Source: Pseudoduganella danionis
Lineage (GTDB): Bacteria; Pseudomonadota; Gammaproteobacteria; Burkholderiales; Burkholderiaceae_D
Direction of reading: 5' to 3'
Assembly: GCF_009720775.1 (NCBI RefSeq)
Contig: NZ_WNKW01000003.1
Span: 560,028 to 624,027 of the forward strand
Length of the DNA: 64,000 nt
Translations under genes and position numbers: made by a program
The notes under the pieces: model-generated
What the model was told of the DNA's origin: nothing
Database searches by the model: none
The model's input: only the letters and a program-made list of their open reading frames with translations
Shown here: piece after piece, positions 52,109 to 62,519 of the stretch
Position numbering within the stretch: the first letter of the stretch is position 1
Layout: every line of letters begins with the position of its first letter

Positions 52109-53647
52109 CTACTGCATGGTGATGGCGCGCAAGCAGACCTGGCTGCCTTCAAATGGCGGCACCGCTGCCATGTTTTCTACGCTGTACTGGAACGGATCGA
52201 GCGGGAACTGGTACTGCGCGCTACTAATCACGCGGAACGGCTGTTGCACTGCGCGCGGGATCAGTGTCAGTTCCAGCAGCGTCAGCCCGGTCGTGCCCGC
52301 TTCCAGCGTGCATACCGCTGCGGCCGGATCGTAGAGCACCATGCTGCCCACGGCGGCGTCCAGCGTGTGCAAAGGCGTGCCGCTGCTGCTGTGCAAATGC
52401 AACTGGCCGCTGCCTTCCAGCCGCAGCCAGGCTTTGCGGATACCGCAGCTTTGTCGAAGCGTTGCCAGCGTGCAGGCGGCCTGGCCGGCATCCAGACGCA
52501 CAGTGCGATAGTTGCTGCAGGTGAGCGCATAGTCTATGCCTGCATGAAGCAGGGTTTGCGCCGCATCCGTCTGTAATAGCGTCAGTGCCGCTTCCAGTTG
52601 CCCGTCGCCGGGCGTGGCGGCACGCAGGCCGTTCGGTGCAGTCGGCGCAGCCCAATCTGGTCGGGTATTTTCTGCTGCGATAGGCTGATAGTCATGGTCT
52701 GTGCCCAGTAGCGTGGCGGCTGTGGTGGGGCTCAGGGATAGCTGGCCGCTGGCCACGCTGTCGCTGGTGGCCATGGCCGCATAGCCGTGCCGCTCAGCCT
52801 GGTTTTGCGCATGCTGGTAGCGCACGACATTCTGGGCATTCCAGGTATGCTGATGCAGCAGGGTGACGATGCGTTCAAGCGAAATCTGCGCGGCAGCCAG
52901 CGTCAGATGGGTACCATCGAGATCGAATTCGGTGCGTAGATAGCCATGCTCACACAAAATATCCCAGGTATCGATGAATGGCAGGCCGATGTCGGCACAG
53001 GCGCGCGCAAGAATTTGGTTGGCCAGCACGGTTAGCTTGGCACGCACGGCTTTCGGCACTTTGGTCCAGCGCGCCGTGGCAGCTTCATCGGCCGAGCGCG
53101 GTGGAATACAGTGCACCAGCATGCGGCTGAATCCAAACGCCTGTAAATGGCGCATGCCCTCTGTGAACGGCAGCAACAGCTTTTCCAGTTGGGCCAGTAC
53201 GGTACTGTAAGCCACCGGCTGTAGCGTGTAGTCGGTGGCATAGATAGGCGTGTCAGGCAGTTCGAAGTCATAGCCGACGAACTGGTTAAGCAGATGGTGC
53301 AAGTCCAGATCGCCGATGCATAGCACCATGGCCGGCGCTAGAATGGCGCGCTGCTCCATCCAGGCGCCGCTGATGGTGGCGCCATCCAGCGAGTAATGCG
53401 CCGGCGTGAGGTCGGCGCGCAGCAATTCTTCGGCGCGTAGCGCATCGAGCAAATCTTGGTGGTAGGCGCGCACACTGGGGTTGCAGAAGTTCTGGGCCAG
53501 TACGTGGGGCAGATAGCGGGTACGCGTCATATATAGCTGTTCGCGCTGGTGGACGTTGGCGCGGAACAGACGGTTACGGAAGATCAGAGTATGGCTTTCG
53601 CCGATCAGGTATATCGGGCTGGGCGTACCCAGCAAAGTTACGTTCAT
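52109..53647 (-). CDS. SGNH-hydrolase-like protein with C-terminal extension
   Basis: 512 aa. The N-terminal half (about 10-260) has SGNH-like landmarks: block I-like YLIGESHT with Ser18 and a late D-x-x-H-like element in EFDLDGTHLTLAA (near 236-248), with Asp and His in block V position. The C-terminal half (about 290-512) is beta-rich, with no recognised domain. No signal peptide or membrane helix is seen, so it is probably cytoplasmic. It starts 2 bp after the GSCFA gene stop with AGGAA inside that gene, so the pair is one operon. The assignment to the superfamily is tentative and the substrate unknown. Confidence 0.6.
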   Translation of the reverse strand: MNVTLLGTPSPIYLIGESHTLIFRNRLFRANVHQREQLYMTRTRYLPHVLAQNFCNPSVRAYHQDLLDALRAEELLRADLTPAHYSLDGATISGAWMEQRAILAPAMVLCIGDLDLHHLLNQFVGYDFELPDTPIYATDYTLQPVAYSTVLAQLEKLLLPFTEGMRHLQAFGFSRMLVHCIPPRSADEAATARWTKVPKAVRAKLTVLANQILARACADIGLPFIDTWDILCEHGYLRTEFDLDGTHLTLAAAQISLERIVTLLHQHTWNAQNVVRYQHAQNQAERHGYAAMATSDSVASGQLSLSPTTAATLLGTDHDYQPIAAENTRPDWAAPTAPNGLRAATPGDGQLEAALTLLQTDAAQTLLHAGIDYALTCSNYRTVRLDAGQAACTLATLRQSCGIRKAWLRLEGSGQLHLHSSSGTPLHTLDAAVGSMVLYDPAAAVCTLEAGTTGLTLLELTLIPRAVQQPFRVISSAQYQFPLDPFQYSVENMAAVPPFEGSQVCLRAITMQ

Positions 53648-53649
53648 GG

Positions 53650-54744
53650 TTAGGTTCCTGCCTGGGTGTGACGGGCCAGCGCTTCCATCACTAGCTGTTC
53701 ATCGCACATCGGTTGCGCGGGGAGTGCAGCGGCTTGTTCGTTGCGGGCGGCAGGGGCGCGGACGACGGGCGCGGCATCGCCCATGTACTGGTGCCGGAAG
53801 CATGCGATCACATGCTGTACTGCCGCCGGCAGTACGGTACGTCGGTCCGGCGCAAAATAGCTTTGACTGTCGCCGGTCGCGGTGACGATTTCGTAGGACG
53901 CGAAATAGTGCACATGGCTGTGGCGCCGGATGGTTTCTTCACAGGCCACACGCAGCACGGATTTGGAATAGGTGGTGGCTTGCAGTACGTGGCGTTGCTC
54001 GAACGTCGCCATGAGGGGTACGGGCGAAACCGTTAGGATGATTTGAGCGCGCGGATTGACTGCGGCCAGGCGATGTACAAATTGATCTAGCTGTTCGCAG
54101 ACTTCGGCCACGCTGAAGTTGTGGTAGCGGTGGCGTGCCGGATCGAACTCGCCACCCAGGCCGGAACCCGGACAAACCGGAAACACGGCGCCGTCTTCGC
54201 TGCTCAGCCAGGCTTCAGTCAGGCCCAGTGTGAAAATAAATACATCCAAGTTCTCAAACATGCGTCGGACTGCCGCCAGATGTGCGCGCCTGTCCCACAG
54301 ACATTCGCTGGCGCTGGCAAAGCCACCCGGCTGCACATTGGGGCGGAACGGGTCCAGATAGGCGCCCTCGCTATTGCGCCATAGCGGTTCGACGGGATCA
54401 AAGTGGCCGTAGGCGCGGTCGAATAGCTGCAACAGTTGCAAGGTGGTGTAGAGGTTGCCGTAGCGTGCGCTATACACGCCATAGCCCAGCGCTTTGCGTT
54501 CCTCCGCGCTCAGAAACGCTGGGCCATCTTCCGCCACCATATAGCCGTAGCCGCTCTGCTGCAGTGCTTCGGCAATCCGCTGGGCAAAACAGCTTCCTGC
54601 GGAAGCGACTTGCTGTTGCGGGTCCAGGCGCAGCGTCGATGCCAGATGGGGATCAATTTCTGCCGGAGCAAGGCCCATCACTGCGTCCTTCCAGCGCGCT
54701 TCGGCGGGAATAGTGCGATATGGCGAAGATCGAGTGAGTGACAT
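53650..54744 (-). CDS. GSCFA domain protein
   Basis: 364 aa. The family name motif is literal: QVASAGSCFAQRIAEALQQS with Ser51 as probable nucleophile. GSCFA belongs to the SGNH hydrolase clan. Further typical features are FIFTLGLTEAW (about 170-180), FPVCPG, and VNPRAQIILTVSPVPLMATF near 235, with YFASYEIVTATGD after it. Functions known or proposed for the family concern acyl transfer to or from surface glycans, but no member is well characterised to my knowledge. First gene of a two-gene operon with an SGNH-like protein; both are encoded on the strand opposite their neighbours. Confidence 0.88.
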   Translation of the reverse strand: MSLTRSSPYRTIPAEARWKDAVMGLAPAEIDPHLASTLRLDPQQQVASAGSCFAQRIAEALQQSGYGYMVAEDGPAFLSAEERKALGYGVYSARYGNLYTTLQLLQLFDRAYGHFDPVEPLWRNSEGAYLDPFRPNVQPGGFASASECLWDRRAHLAAVRRMFENLDVFIFTLGLTEAWLSSEDGAVFPVCPGSGLGGEFDPARHRYHNFSVAEVCEQLDQFVHRLAAVNPRAQIILTVSPVPLMATFEQRHVLQATTYSKSVLRVACEETIRRHSHVHYFASYEIVTATGDSQSYFAPDRRTVLPAAVQHVIACFRHQYMGDAAPVVRAPAARNEQAAALPAQPMCDEQLVMEALARHTQAGT

Positions 54745-54923
54745 GGTGAACCTTGTGAGAGGAGCCTAGCGGAAATATAGCATAGCCACCTGCAAGAGAG
54801 CGGCCATCCATAGCGTGGCCGCTGATGGATGAGTCAGGCCGCAGCGCCGGGCCCATGTCTGCTAAGATTCGTGCTTTGACAGAGCGGTTCAGCAGCGCCG
54901 CAGCAACCAGTGTGGGAGTGGTA

Positions 54924-55340
54924 ATGGGTACATGGGCGGTCGATGCATTCGGCAACGATTATGCGCAGGACTGGGCGGAAGATCTGGCACAGGTCAGCAA
55001 TCTGGATGCGGTAGAAAATACGCTGGACGTTGCCTTGCAAAGCGACGCTGGCGGACTTGAGGCGCCGTATGCGATCGAAGCGCTGGTGGCCATCGAAGTG
55101 CTGGCACGGCTGCAGGGCAACGGCGGCGAGCAGACGGAAGATAGTGCCGCCGTCGATGCCTGGGTCGCTGCCCGCAAGCTCAAGGCCAAGCCGCGCGCCG
55201 ATCTGGCGCAGAAAGCCTTGCTGGTACTCGATAAAGTCGTGGCGCCGGAGTCCGAACTGCGCGCGCTATGGGAAGATAGCGAATATTACGCCGAGTGGAC
55301 AGCGAGCATAGCTGATCTGCGCATGCGTTTGCAGGCCTGA
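54924..55340 (+). CDS. DUF4259 family protein
   Basis: 138 aa from ATG 54924 (after GGGAGTGG), giving MGTWAVDAFGNDYAQDWAED, the typical MGTW-x5-ND start of DUF4259; an open extension to 54825 is non-family. The rest is helical (LDAVENTLDVAL; APYAIEALVAIEVLARLQG; LWEDSEYYAEWTASIADLRM). No membrane segment. The function of the family is unknown. It is followed 7 bp later by the sirtuin gene, so they may be cotranscribed. Confidence 0.82.
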   Translation: MGTWAVDAFGNDYAQDWAEDLAQVSNLDAVENTLDVALQSDAGGLEAPYAIEALVAIEVLARLQGNGGEQTEDSAAVDAWVAARKLKAKPRADLAQKALLVLDKVVAPESELRALWEDSEYYAEWTASIADLRMRLQA

Positions 55341-55347
55341 GCGCTAC

Positions 55348-56199
55348 ATGCAGCAGGTGACGCAGAACCAGCTAGCGCAGCTGGGCGAATTTCTCGACCG
55401 GCACCGCAATGTGCTGGTGCTGACGGGGGCCGGTCTGAGTACAGCGTCCGGCATTCCCGACTACCGTGATCAGGATGGCGTGAGGCGCGGCCGTGCGCCG
55501 ATACAGGGGCCGGACTTCCGCAAAGATGCAGCCGTGCAGCGGCGCTACTGGGCACGCAGCATGGTGGGCTGGCCTACGCTGGCGCAGGCCGAGCCGAATG
55601 CGGCCCACTACGCACTGGCGCAGCTCGAAGCTGCCGGGCGCATAGGCGCCATCATTACGCAGAATGTGGATGGCCTGCACCAGCAGGCCGGGACGCGCCA
55701 GCTTATCGAGCTGCACGGGAATATCCACGGCGTGCTTTGCCTGCAATGCCGCGCCATCCATGCGCGTGCCGGCATCCAGCAATGGCTGCTCGCGCATAAT
55801 CCCGAACTGGCGGCCAATGCCACAAGTGCCGATGCGGATAGTGTAGTGCCGGAAGTGCGTCCCGATGGTGACGCTGAAGTGGAGCTGGAAGCCATGCAGC
55901 GCTTCCACATGCCGGTCTGCCCGCACTGTGGCGGAACGTTGCAGCCCGACGTGATTTTCTTTGGCGATAATATTCCGCCCGAGCGCACGGCGGCCGCGCT
56001 GGCGCTGGCCGAACAGGCCGATGCGCTGCTGGTGGTCGGTTCGTCGTTGATGGTGTTTTCCGGCTTCCGCTTCTGCAAGCTGGCCGCTGCTGCGGGCAAG
56101 CCGATTGCGGCCATCAATCTGGGCAAGACCCGCGCCGATGACCTGATCAGCCTGAAGCTGGCCGCCTCGGCGGCCGATGTGTTACCGCGCCTGCTTTAG
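55348..56199 (+). CDS. Sir2-type NAD-dependent protein deacetylase/deacylase
   Basis: 283 aa. NAD-binding GAGLSTASGIPDYRDQDG (about 28-45), TQNVDGLHQQAG, catalytic His123 in IELHGNIHG, zinc ligands in CLQC and CPHCGG, then LQPDVIFFGDNIPP and VVGSSLMVFSGFRF. The DYRDQDGVRRG stretch and the long insert between the zinc pairs suggest a SIRT4-like (class II) sirtuin rather than a CobB of class III. It removes acyl groups from lysines using NAD. Probably cotranscribed with the DUF4259 gene. Confidence 0.93.
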   Translation: MQQVTQNQLAQLGEFLDRHRNVLVLTGAGLSTASGIPDYRDQDGVRRGRAPIQGPDFRKDAAVQRRYWARSMVGWPTLAQAEPNAAHYALAQLEAAGRIGAIITQNVDGLHQQAGTRQLIELHGNIHGVLCLQCRAIHARAGIQQWLLAHNPELAANATSADADSVVPEVRPDGDAEVELEAMQRFHMPVCPHCGGTLQPDVIFFGDNIPPERTAAALALAEQADALLVVGSSLMVFSGFRFCKLAAAAGKPIAAINLGKTRADDLISLKLAASAADVLPRLL

Positions 56200-56226
56200 C
56201 TGCTGCGGCAGGGCGGCGCCGTCTGA

Positions 56227-56676
56227 TTAACGGCGGTGGGTCTTCATCGCGGCAGCTACTTCGCGCTTGCCATCGCGGTCTTTCTCGGTGGCGCGCTTGT
56301 CGTGCATCTTCTTACCCTTGGCCAGACCGATTTCGCACTTCACCCGGCCGCCCTTGTAGTGCAGATTGAGCGGTACCAGCGTGTAGCCGGAACGGACCAC
56401 TTTGCCGATCAACTTATCCATTTCCTGACGGTGCAGCAGCAGCTTGCGCGTGCGCACGGCTTCCGGGTGGATGTGGGTGGAGGCCGTGGGCAGGGCGCTG
56501 ATGTGGGCGCCGAACAGGAATAGCTCGTCGCCCTTGATGGTCACATAAGCTTCCTTGATCTGCACGCGGCCGTCGCGGATGGCCTTGACTTCCCAGCCTT
56601 CCAGCACGATGCCCGCTTCATAGCGGTCTTCGATGAAGTAGTCAAAAAAGGCTTTTTTGTTATCAGCTATGGTCAT
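56227..56676 (-). CDS. smpB: SsrA-binding protein SmpB
   Basis: 149 aa. The partner of tmRNA in rescue of stalled ribosomes. Typical start [20 protein letters not shown] with [20 protein letters not shown], then [20 protein letters not shown] and the basic C-terminal tail ([20 protein letters not shown]). It is divergent from ratA-rnfH, a conserved neighbourhood in proteobacteria. The tmRNA gene is not in the window. Confidence 0.98.
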   Translation of the reverse strand: MTIADNKKAFFDYFIEDRYEAGIVLEGWEVKAIRDGRVQIKEAYVTIKGDELFLFGAHISALPTASTHIHPEAVRTRKLLLHRQEMDKLIGKVVRSGYTLVPLNLHYKGGRVKCEIGLAKGKKMHDKRATEKDRDGKREVAAAMKTHRR

Positions 56677-56751
56677 GGGATGGTATCGGTTAAACTACTG
56701 CTACGCGGATTTTTACGCGAATAATTCAACATGATAGCAAATGGTTAGCGT

Positions 56752-57183
56752 ATGGCAGTAGTGCACAAGTCAGTTTTACTCGGATACAGCGCCCAGCAGA
56801 TGTACGATCTGGTGGCTGCGATCGAGGATTACCCCCAGTTTCTGCCATGGTGCGGCGCGGTCGAAATCAAGGAAAAACACGACAATCAGGTAGTGGCCAG
56901 TGTCGGCATCAATTACCGCGGCGTGCGCCAGAGCTTTACCACTTCCAATCACAATACGGCACCATCGGAAATCCGCATGAAACTGGTCGACGGGCCGTTC
57001 AAATGTCTGGACGGGGTGTGGAGTTTCAAGGCCTTGCGCGACGATGCCTGCAAAATCGAACTCGATCTGCACTACGAATTCTCCAGCGCGCTGCTGGCAC
57101 AGTTGGTCGGTCCCGTGTTCGGCATGATCGCCAACAGCATGGTGGATTCGTTCTGCAAACGGGCGGAGGCAGTGTATGGCTAA
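56752..57183 (+). CDS. ratA: RatA/COQ10-like START-domain protein
   Basis: 143 aa. The aromatic-rich polyketide-cyclase/START fold: VHKSVLLGYSAQQMYDLVAA, IEDYPQFLPWCGAVEI, LVDGPFKCLDGVWSFKAL and GPVFGMIANSMVDSFCKRAE. Called RatA (ribosome association toxin) in E. coli but also similar to COQ10 ubiquinone-binding proteins; which applies is uncertain. Its stop overlaps the rnfH start by 8 bp, and it lies back-to-back with smpB. Confidence 0.92.
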   Translation: MAVVHKSVLLGYSAQQMYDLVAAIEDYPQFLPWCGAVEIKEKHDNQVVASVGINYRGVRQSFTTSNHNTAPSEIRMKLVDGPFKCLDGVWSFKALRDDACKIELDLHYEFSSALLAQLVGPVFGMIANSMVDSFCKRAEAVYG

Positions 57184-57460
57184 TGATGCGCTGAATATCG
57201 AAGTCTGCTACGCCAGCGATGACGTGCAATTCCTGCAAGCGTTGCAGGTACCGGCCGGCAGCACCATCGCCGAGGCCATTGCTGCGAGCGGCCTGCAGCA
57301 GCGCTTGCCGCAGTTGGACCTGCAGGCGCTGCAGGTCGGCATCTATGCCAAAAAGAAGACGCTGGATACGGTGCTGCGCGAGCATGACCGCATCGAACTG
57401 TATCGCCCGCTGATTGCCGATCCCAAGCACGCGCGCCGCCGGCGCAAAGCCAGCGTCTGA
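57176..57460 (+). CDS. RnfH family ubiquitin-like protein
   Basis: 94 aa with the beta-grasp pattern of RnfH (also called RatB): LNIEVCYASDDVQFLQALQV, then PAGSTIAEAIAASGL, VGIYAKKKTLDTVLREHDRI, ELYRPLIADPKHARRRRK. It follows ratA with an 8-bp overlap, so translation is coupled. Its function is not settled, and an antitoxin role towards RatA has not been generally shown. Confidence 0.9.
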   Translation: MANDALNIEVCYASDDVQFLQALQVPAGSTIAEAIAASGLQQRLPQLDLQALQVGIYAKKKTLDTVLREHDRIELYRPLIADPKHARRRRKASV

Positions 57461-57504
57461 CAAACCAACACTATTGCCGCAAATCCACACGGCAGAGTGA
57501 CTTT

Positions 57505-57534
57505 TTGTTCGTTTTTTAGGCATTCTGTTCTATT
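57505..57534 (+). promoter_or_regulatory. Possible promoter of the kinase-porin operon
   Basis: TTGTTC (57505-57510) and TCTATT (57529-57534), spacer 18 bp, in the 115-bp gap before the hybrid kinase. The elements are moderate matches. A T-rich stretch lies in the spacer. Confidence 0.35.
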
Positions 57535-57575
57535 CTTGTGCTATTGCTTCTCTGGCCAAGTATGCTGTCCCGCCT

Positions 57576-60818
<3,243 letters not shown>

Positions 60819-60826
60819 CACTGTTT

Positions 60827-62041
60827 ATGATGAAATTACCTACCTCCCAAGCGGTCAGCCGCACCCGATGGTCCCCGCTGGCGCTGCGTCTGGGACTGCT
60901 ACTGGGTGCGGGACTGGGCAGCCTGCCCGCTGTGCATGCGGCCGATCTGAGCTGGTCTGGCTTTGCCACCGCCGGTTATGCCGTCTCCGATCGCAGCTAT
61001 ACCTATGAACGCTATGTGGACCGCAGCGGCACCTTCCGGCGCGACAGTCTGGCCGGTGCCCAGTTGGTGGCCGAACTGGCACCGCGCTGGAGCGCGACCG
61101 TGCAAGCCACCATGGCGCCGTCCGTCAGCGATGACCAGCGCTGGGACGCCCGACTACAATGGGCATTCCTATCCTACCGCCTGAGCAACGACACGCTGCT
61201 ACGCGCGGGCAAGCTGCGCATGCCCATGTATCTATTCTCGGAAAACATGCAGGTCGGCGCATCTTACGATGTGATGCATCTGCCGACGGAAGTGTATTCG
61301 ACTGCGCCCACCAATGATTACACGGGCTTGGCCTTTAGCCGCAACTGGTCGCTGGCTTCCGGCGAGCTGGGGCTGGAAGCCTATGCTGGGCGCACCAGCC
61401 TGACGGCGCGTGCACAGCAGGGCGGCAGCTCGCCCGGCGAACTGCATACGCGCTCGGGTGGCGTGGTGCTGGCCTACCGCCACGAGGACGATGTGTGGCG
61501 CATGGGCTGGCAGCGTTCGCGCATCCGCGTCGATGGCATGGGGCAGGGCGCCGGTCCGCTAGAACCGCAGCAGGGCAGCAGCGATATTGCACCCGGTGTG
61601 CCGCTGGGTGCCGACAGCGACGGCATCGATACCCGTGTGGCACTGCTGGGCGCCGATCTGCATTTCGATGCTGGCCTGCGGGTAGTCAGTGAATATGCCT
61701 GGCGCCACGCTGCGAATGCAGTAACGCCGAAGAATTCGCAGGGCGCCTACCTGACACTGTTGCGCCCCGTGGGTAAATGGACGCCGTATGTGACGCTGGC
61801 CCGTTTGCTGTCGGAACGCGCAGCGCGCGTTGCGGAAGGCACGCGTGGCGGGGTGGACGACCAGCGCTCGCTGTCGCTGGGCAGCTCCTACAGTCTGAGC
61901 CCGAACAGCAAGTTCAAGCTGGAATGGATGCAGGTGCATATCGGCACCAGCAGCAGCCTGATCGACCATAGTGCAGGCGCTGGCGTGGTCCAGCATCAGA
62001 ACCTGAATGTGCTGTCGGCCACCTACAGTGTGGTGTACTGA
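60827..62041 (+). CDS. Porin-like outer membrane protein
   Basis: 404 aa. Signal peptide about 1-38 (LGLLLGAGLGSLPAVHA then ADLSWSGFATAGYAVSDRSY). The mature protein alternates polar and hydrophobic residues and has aromatic girdle patterns, e.g. LQWAFLSYRLSNDTLLRAGK and LEWMQVHIGTSSSLIDHS, as in trimeric porins; the last strand ends LNVLSATYSVVY with an aromatic residue. The substrate is unknown. It starts 8 bp after the hybrid kinase stop and is followed after one base by the PstS-like gene, so it belongs to the signalling operon. Confidence 0.85.
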   Translation: MMKLPTSQAVSRTRWSPLALRLGLLLGAGLGSLPAVHAADLSWSGFATAGYAVSDRSYTYERYVDRSGTFRRDSLAGAQLVAELAPRWSATVQATMAPSVSDDQRWDARLQWAFLSYRLSNDTLLRAGKLRMPMYLFSENMQVGASYDVMHLPTEVYSTAPTNDYTGLAFSRNWSLASGELGLEAYAGRTSLTARAQQGGSSPGELHTRSGGVVLAYRHEDDVWRMGWQRSRIRVDGMGQGAGPLEPQQGSSDIAPGVPLGADSDGIDTRVALLGADLHFDAGLRVVSEYAWRHAANAVTPKNSQGAYLTLLRPVGKWTPYVTLARLLSERAARVAEGTRGGVDDQRSLSLGSSYSLSPNSKFKLEWMQVHIGTSSSLIDHSAGAGVVQHQNLNVLSATYSVVY

Positions 62042-62042
62042 T

Positions 62043-62483
62043 ATGGACCAGCTCACAGCACTTTGCAAACGGCGGCGCGGGCACCGCCTGCTGGCTGCCA
62101 TCGCATTGGCCGCCGCCGCGCCGCTGGCACTGGCCGGCGTGGTGGTGATCGGCAATGGCAATCTGCCCCGTCTGGACGACGCGCAGGTGCAGAAAATCTA
62201 TAGCGGCAAGGTGGTCGAGGTGGCCGGCGTGACGGTGGCGGCAGTGAATCTACGCAGCGGTAACACGGTGCGCGCCCACTTCCTGCAGACCTATTTGAAT
62301 CAGGACGAGGAAAAATACACGGCCTACTGGACCGTGCGGCGCTATATCGGCAAGGGCACGCCTCCGCGCGAGCTGGCCAGCGGTGCGGAAGTGGTGAGCT
62401 TTGTCCAGTCCACGCCGGGGGCGATAGGCTATGTAGAAGACGCCGATCTGAAACCCGGACTGAATATACTGCTGCGCAAATAG
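62043..62483 (+). CDS. Small PstS-like periplasmic protein
   Basis: 146 aa from ATG 62043, one base after the porin stop; an upstream frame overlapping the porin is not needed. Signal peptide about 1-31 (RRRGHRLLAAIALAAAAPLA then LAG). The mature ~115 residues contain VVVIGNGNLPRLDDAQVQKIYS, SGNTVRAHFLQTYLNQ, YWTVRRYIGKGTPPRELASG and STPGAIGYVEDADL. This matches the single-lobe phosphate-binding-protein-like family (PBP-like), about half a normal PstS, so it may bind an anion or act as a sensor partner rather than a transporter. No ABC genes are near. It sits between porin and kinase. Confidence 0.8.
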   Translation: MDQLTALCKRRRGHRLLAAIALAAAAPLALAGVVVIGNGNLPRLDDAQVQKIYSGKVVEVAGVTVAAVNLRSGNTVRAHFLQTYLNQDEEKYTAYWTVRRYIGKGTPPRELASGAEVVSFVQSTPGAIGYVEDADLKPGLNILLRK

Positions 62484-62519
62484 GCGCAGCCTGCAACCAT
62501 GATGGAAAGGGAGGCGCCC

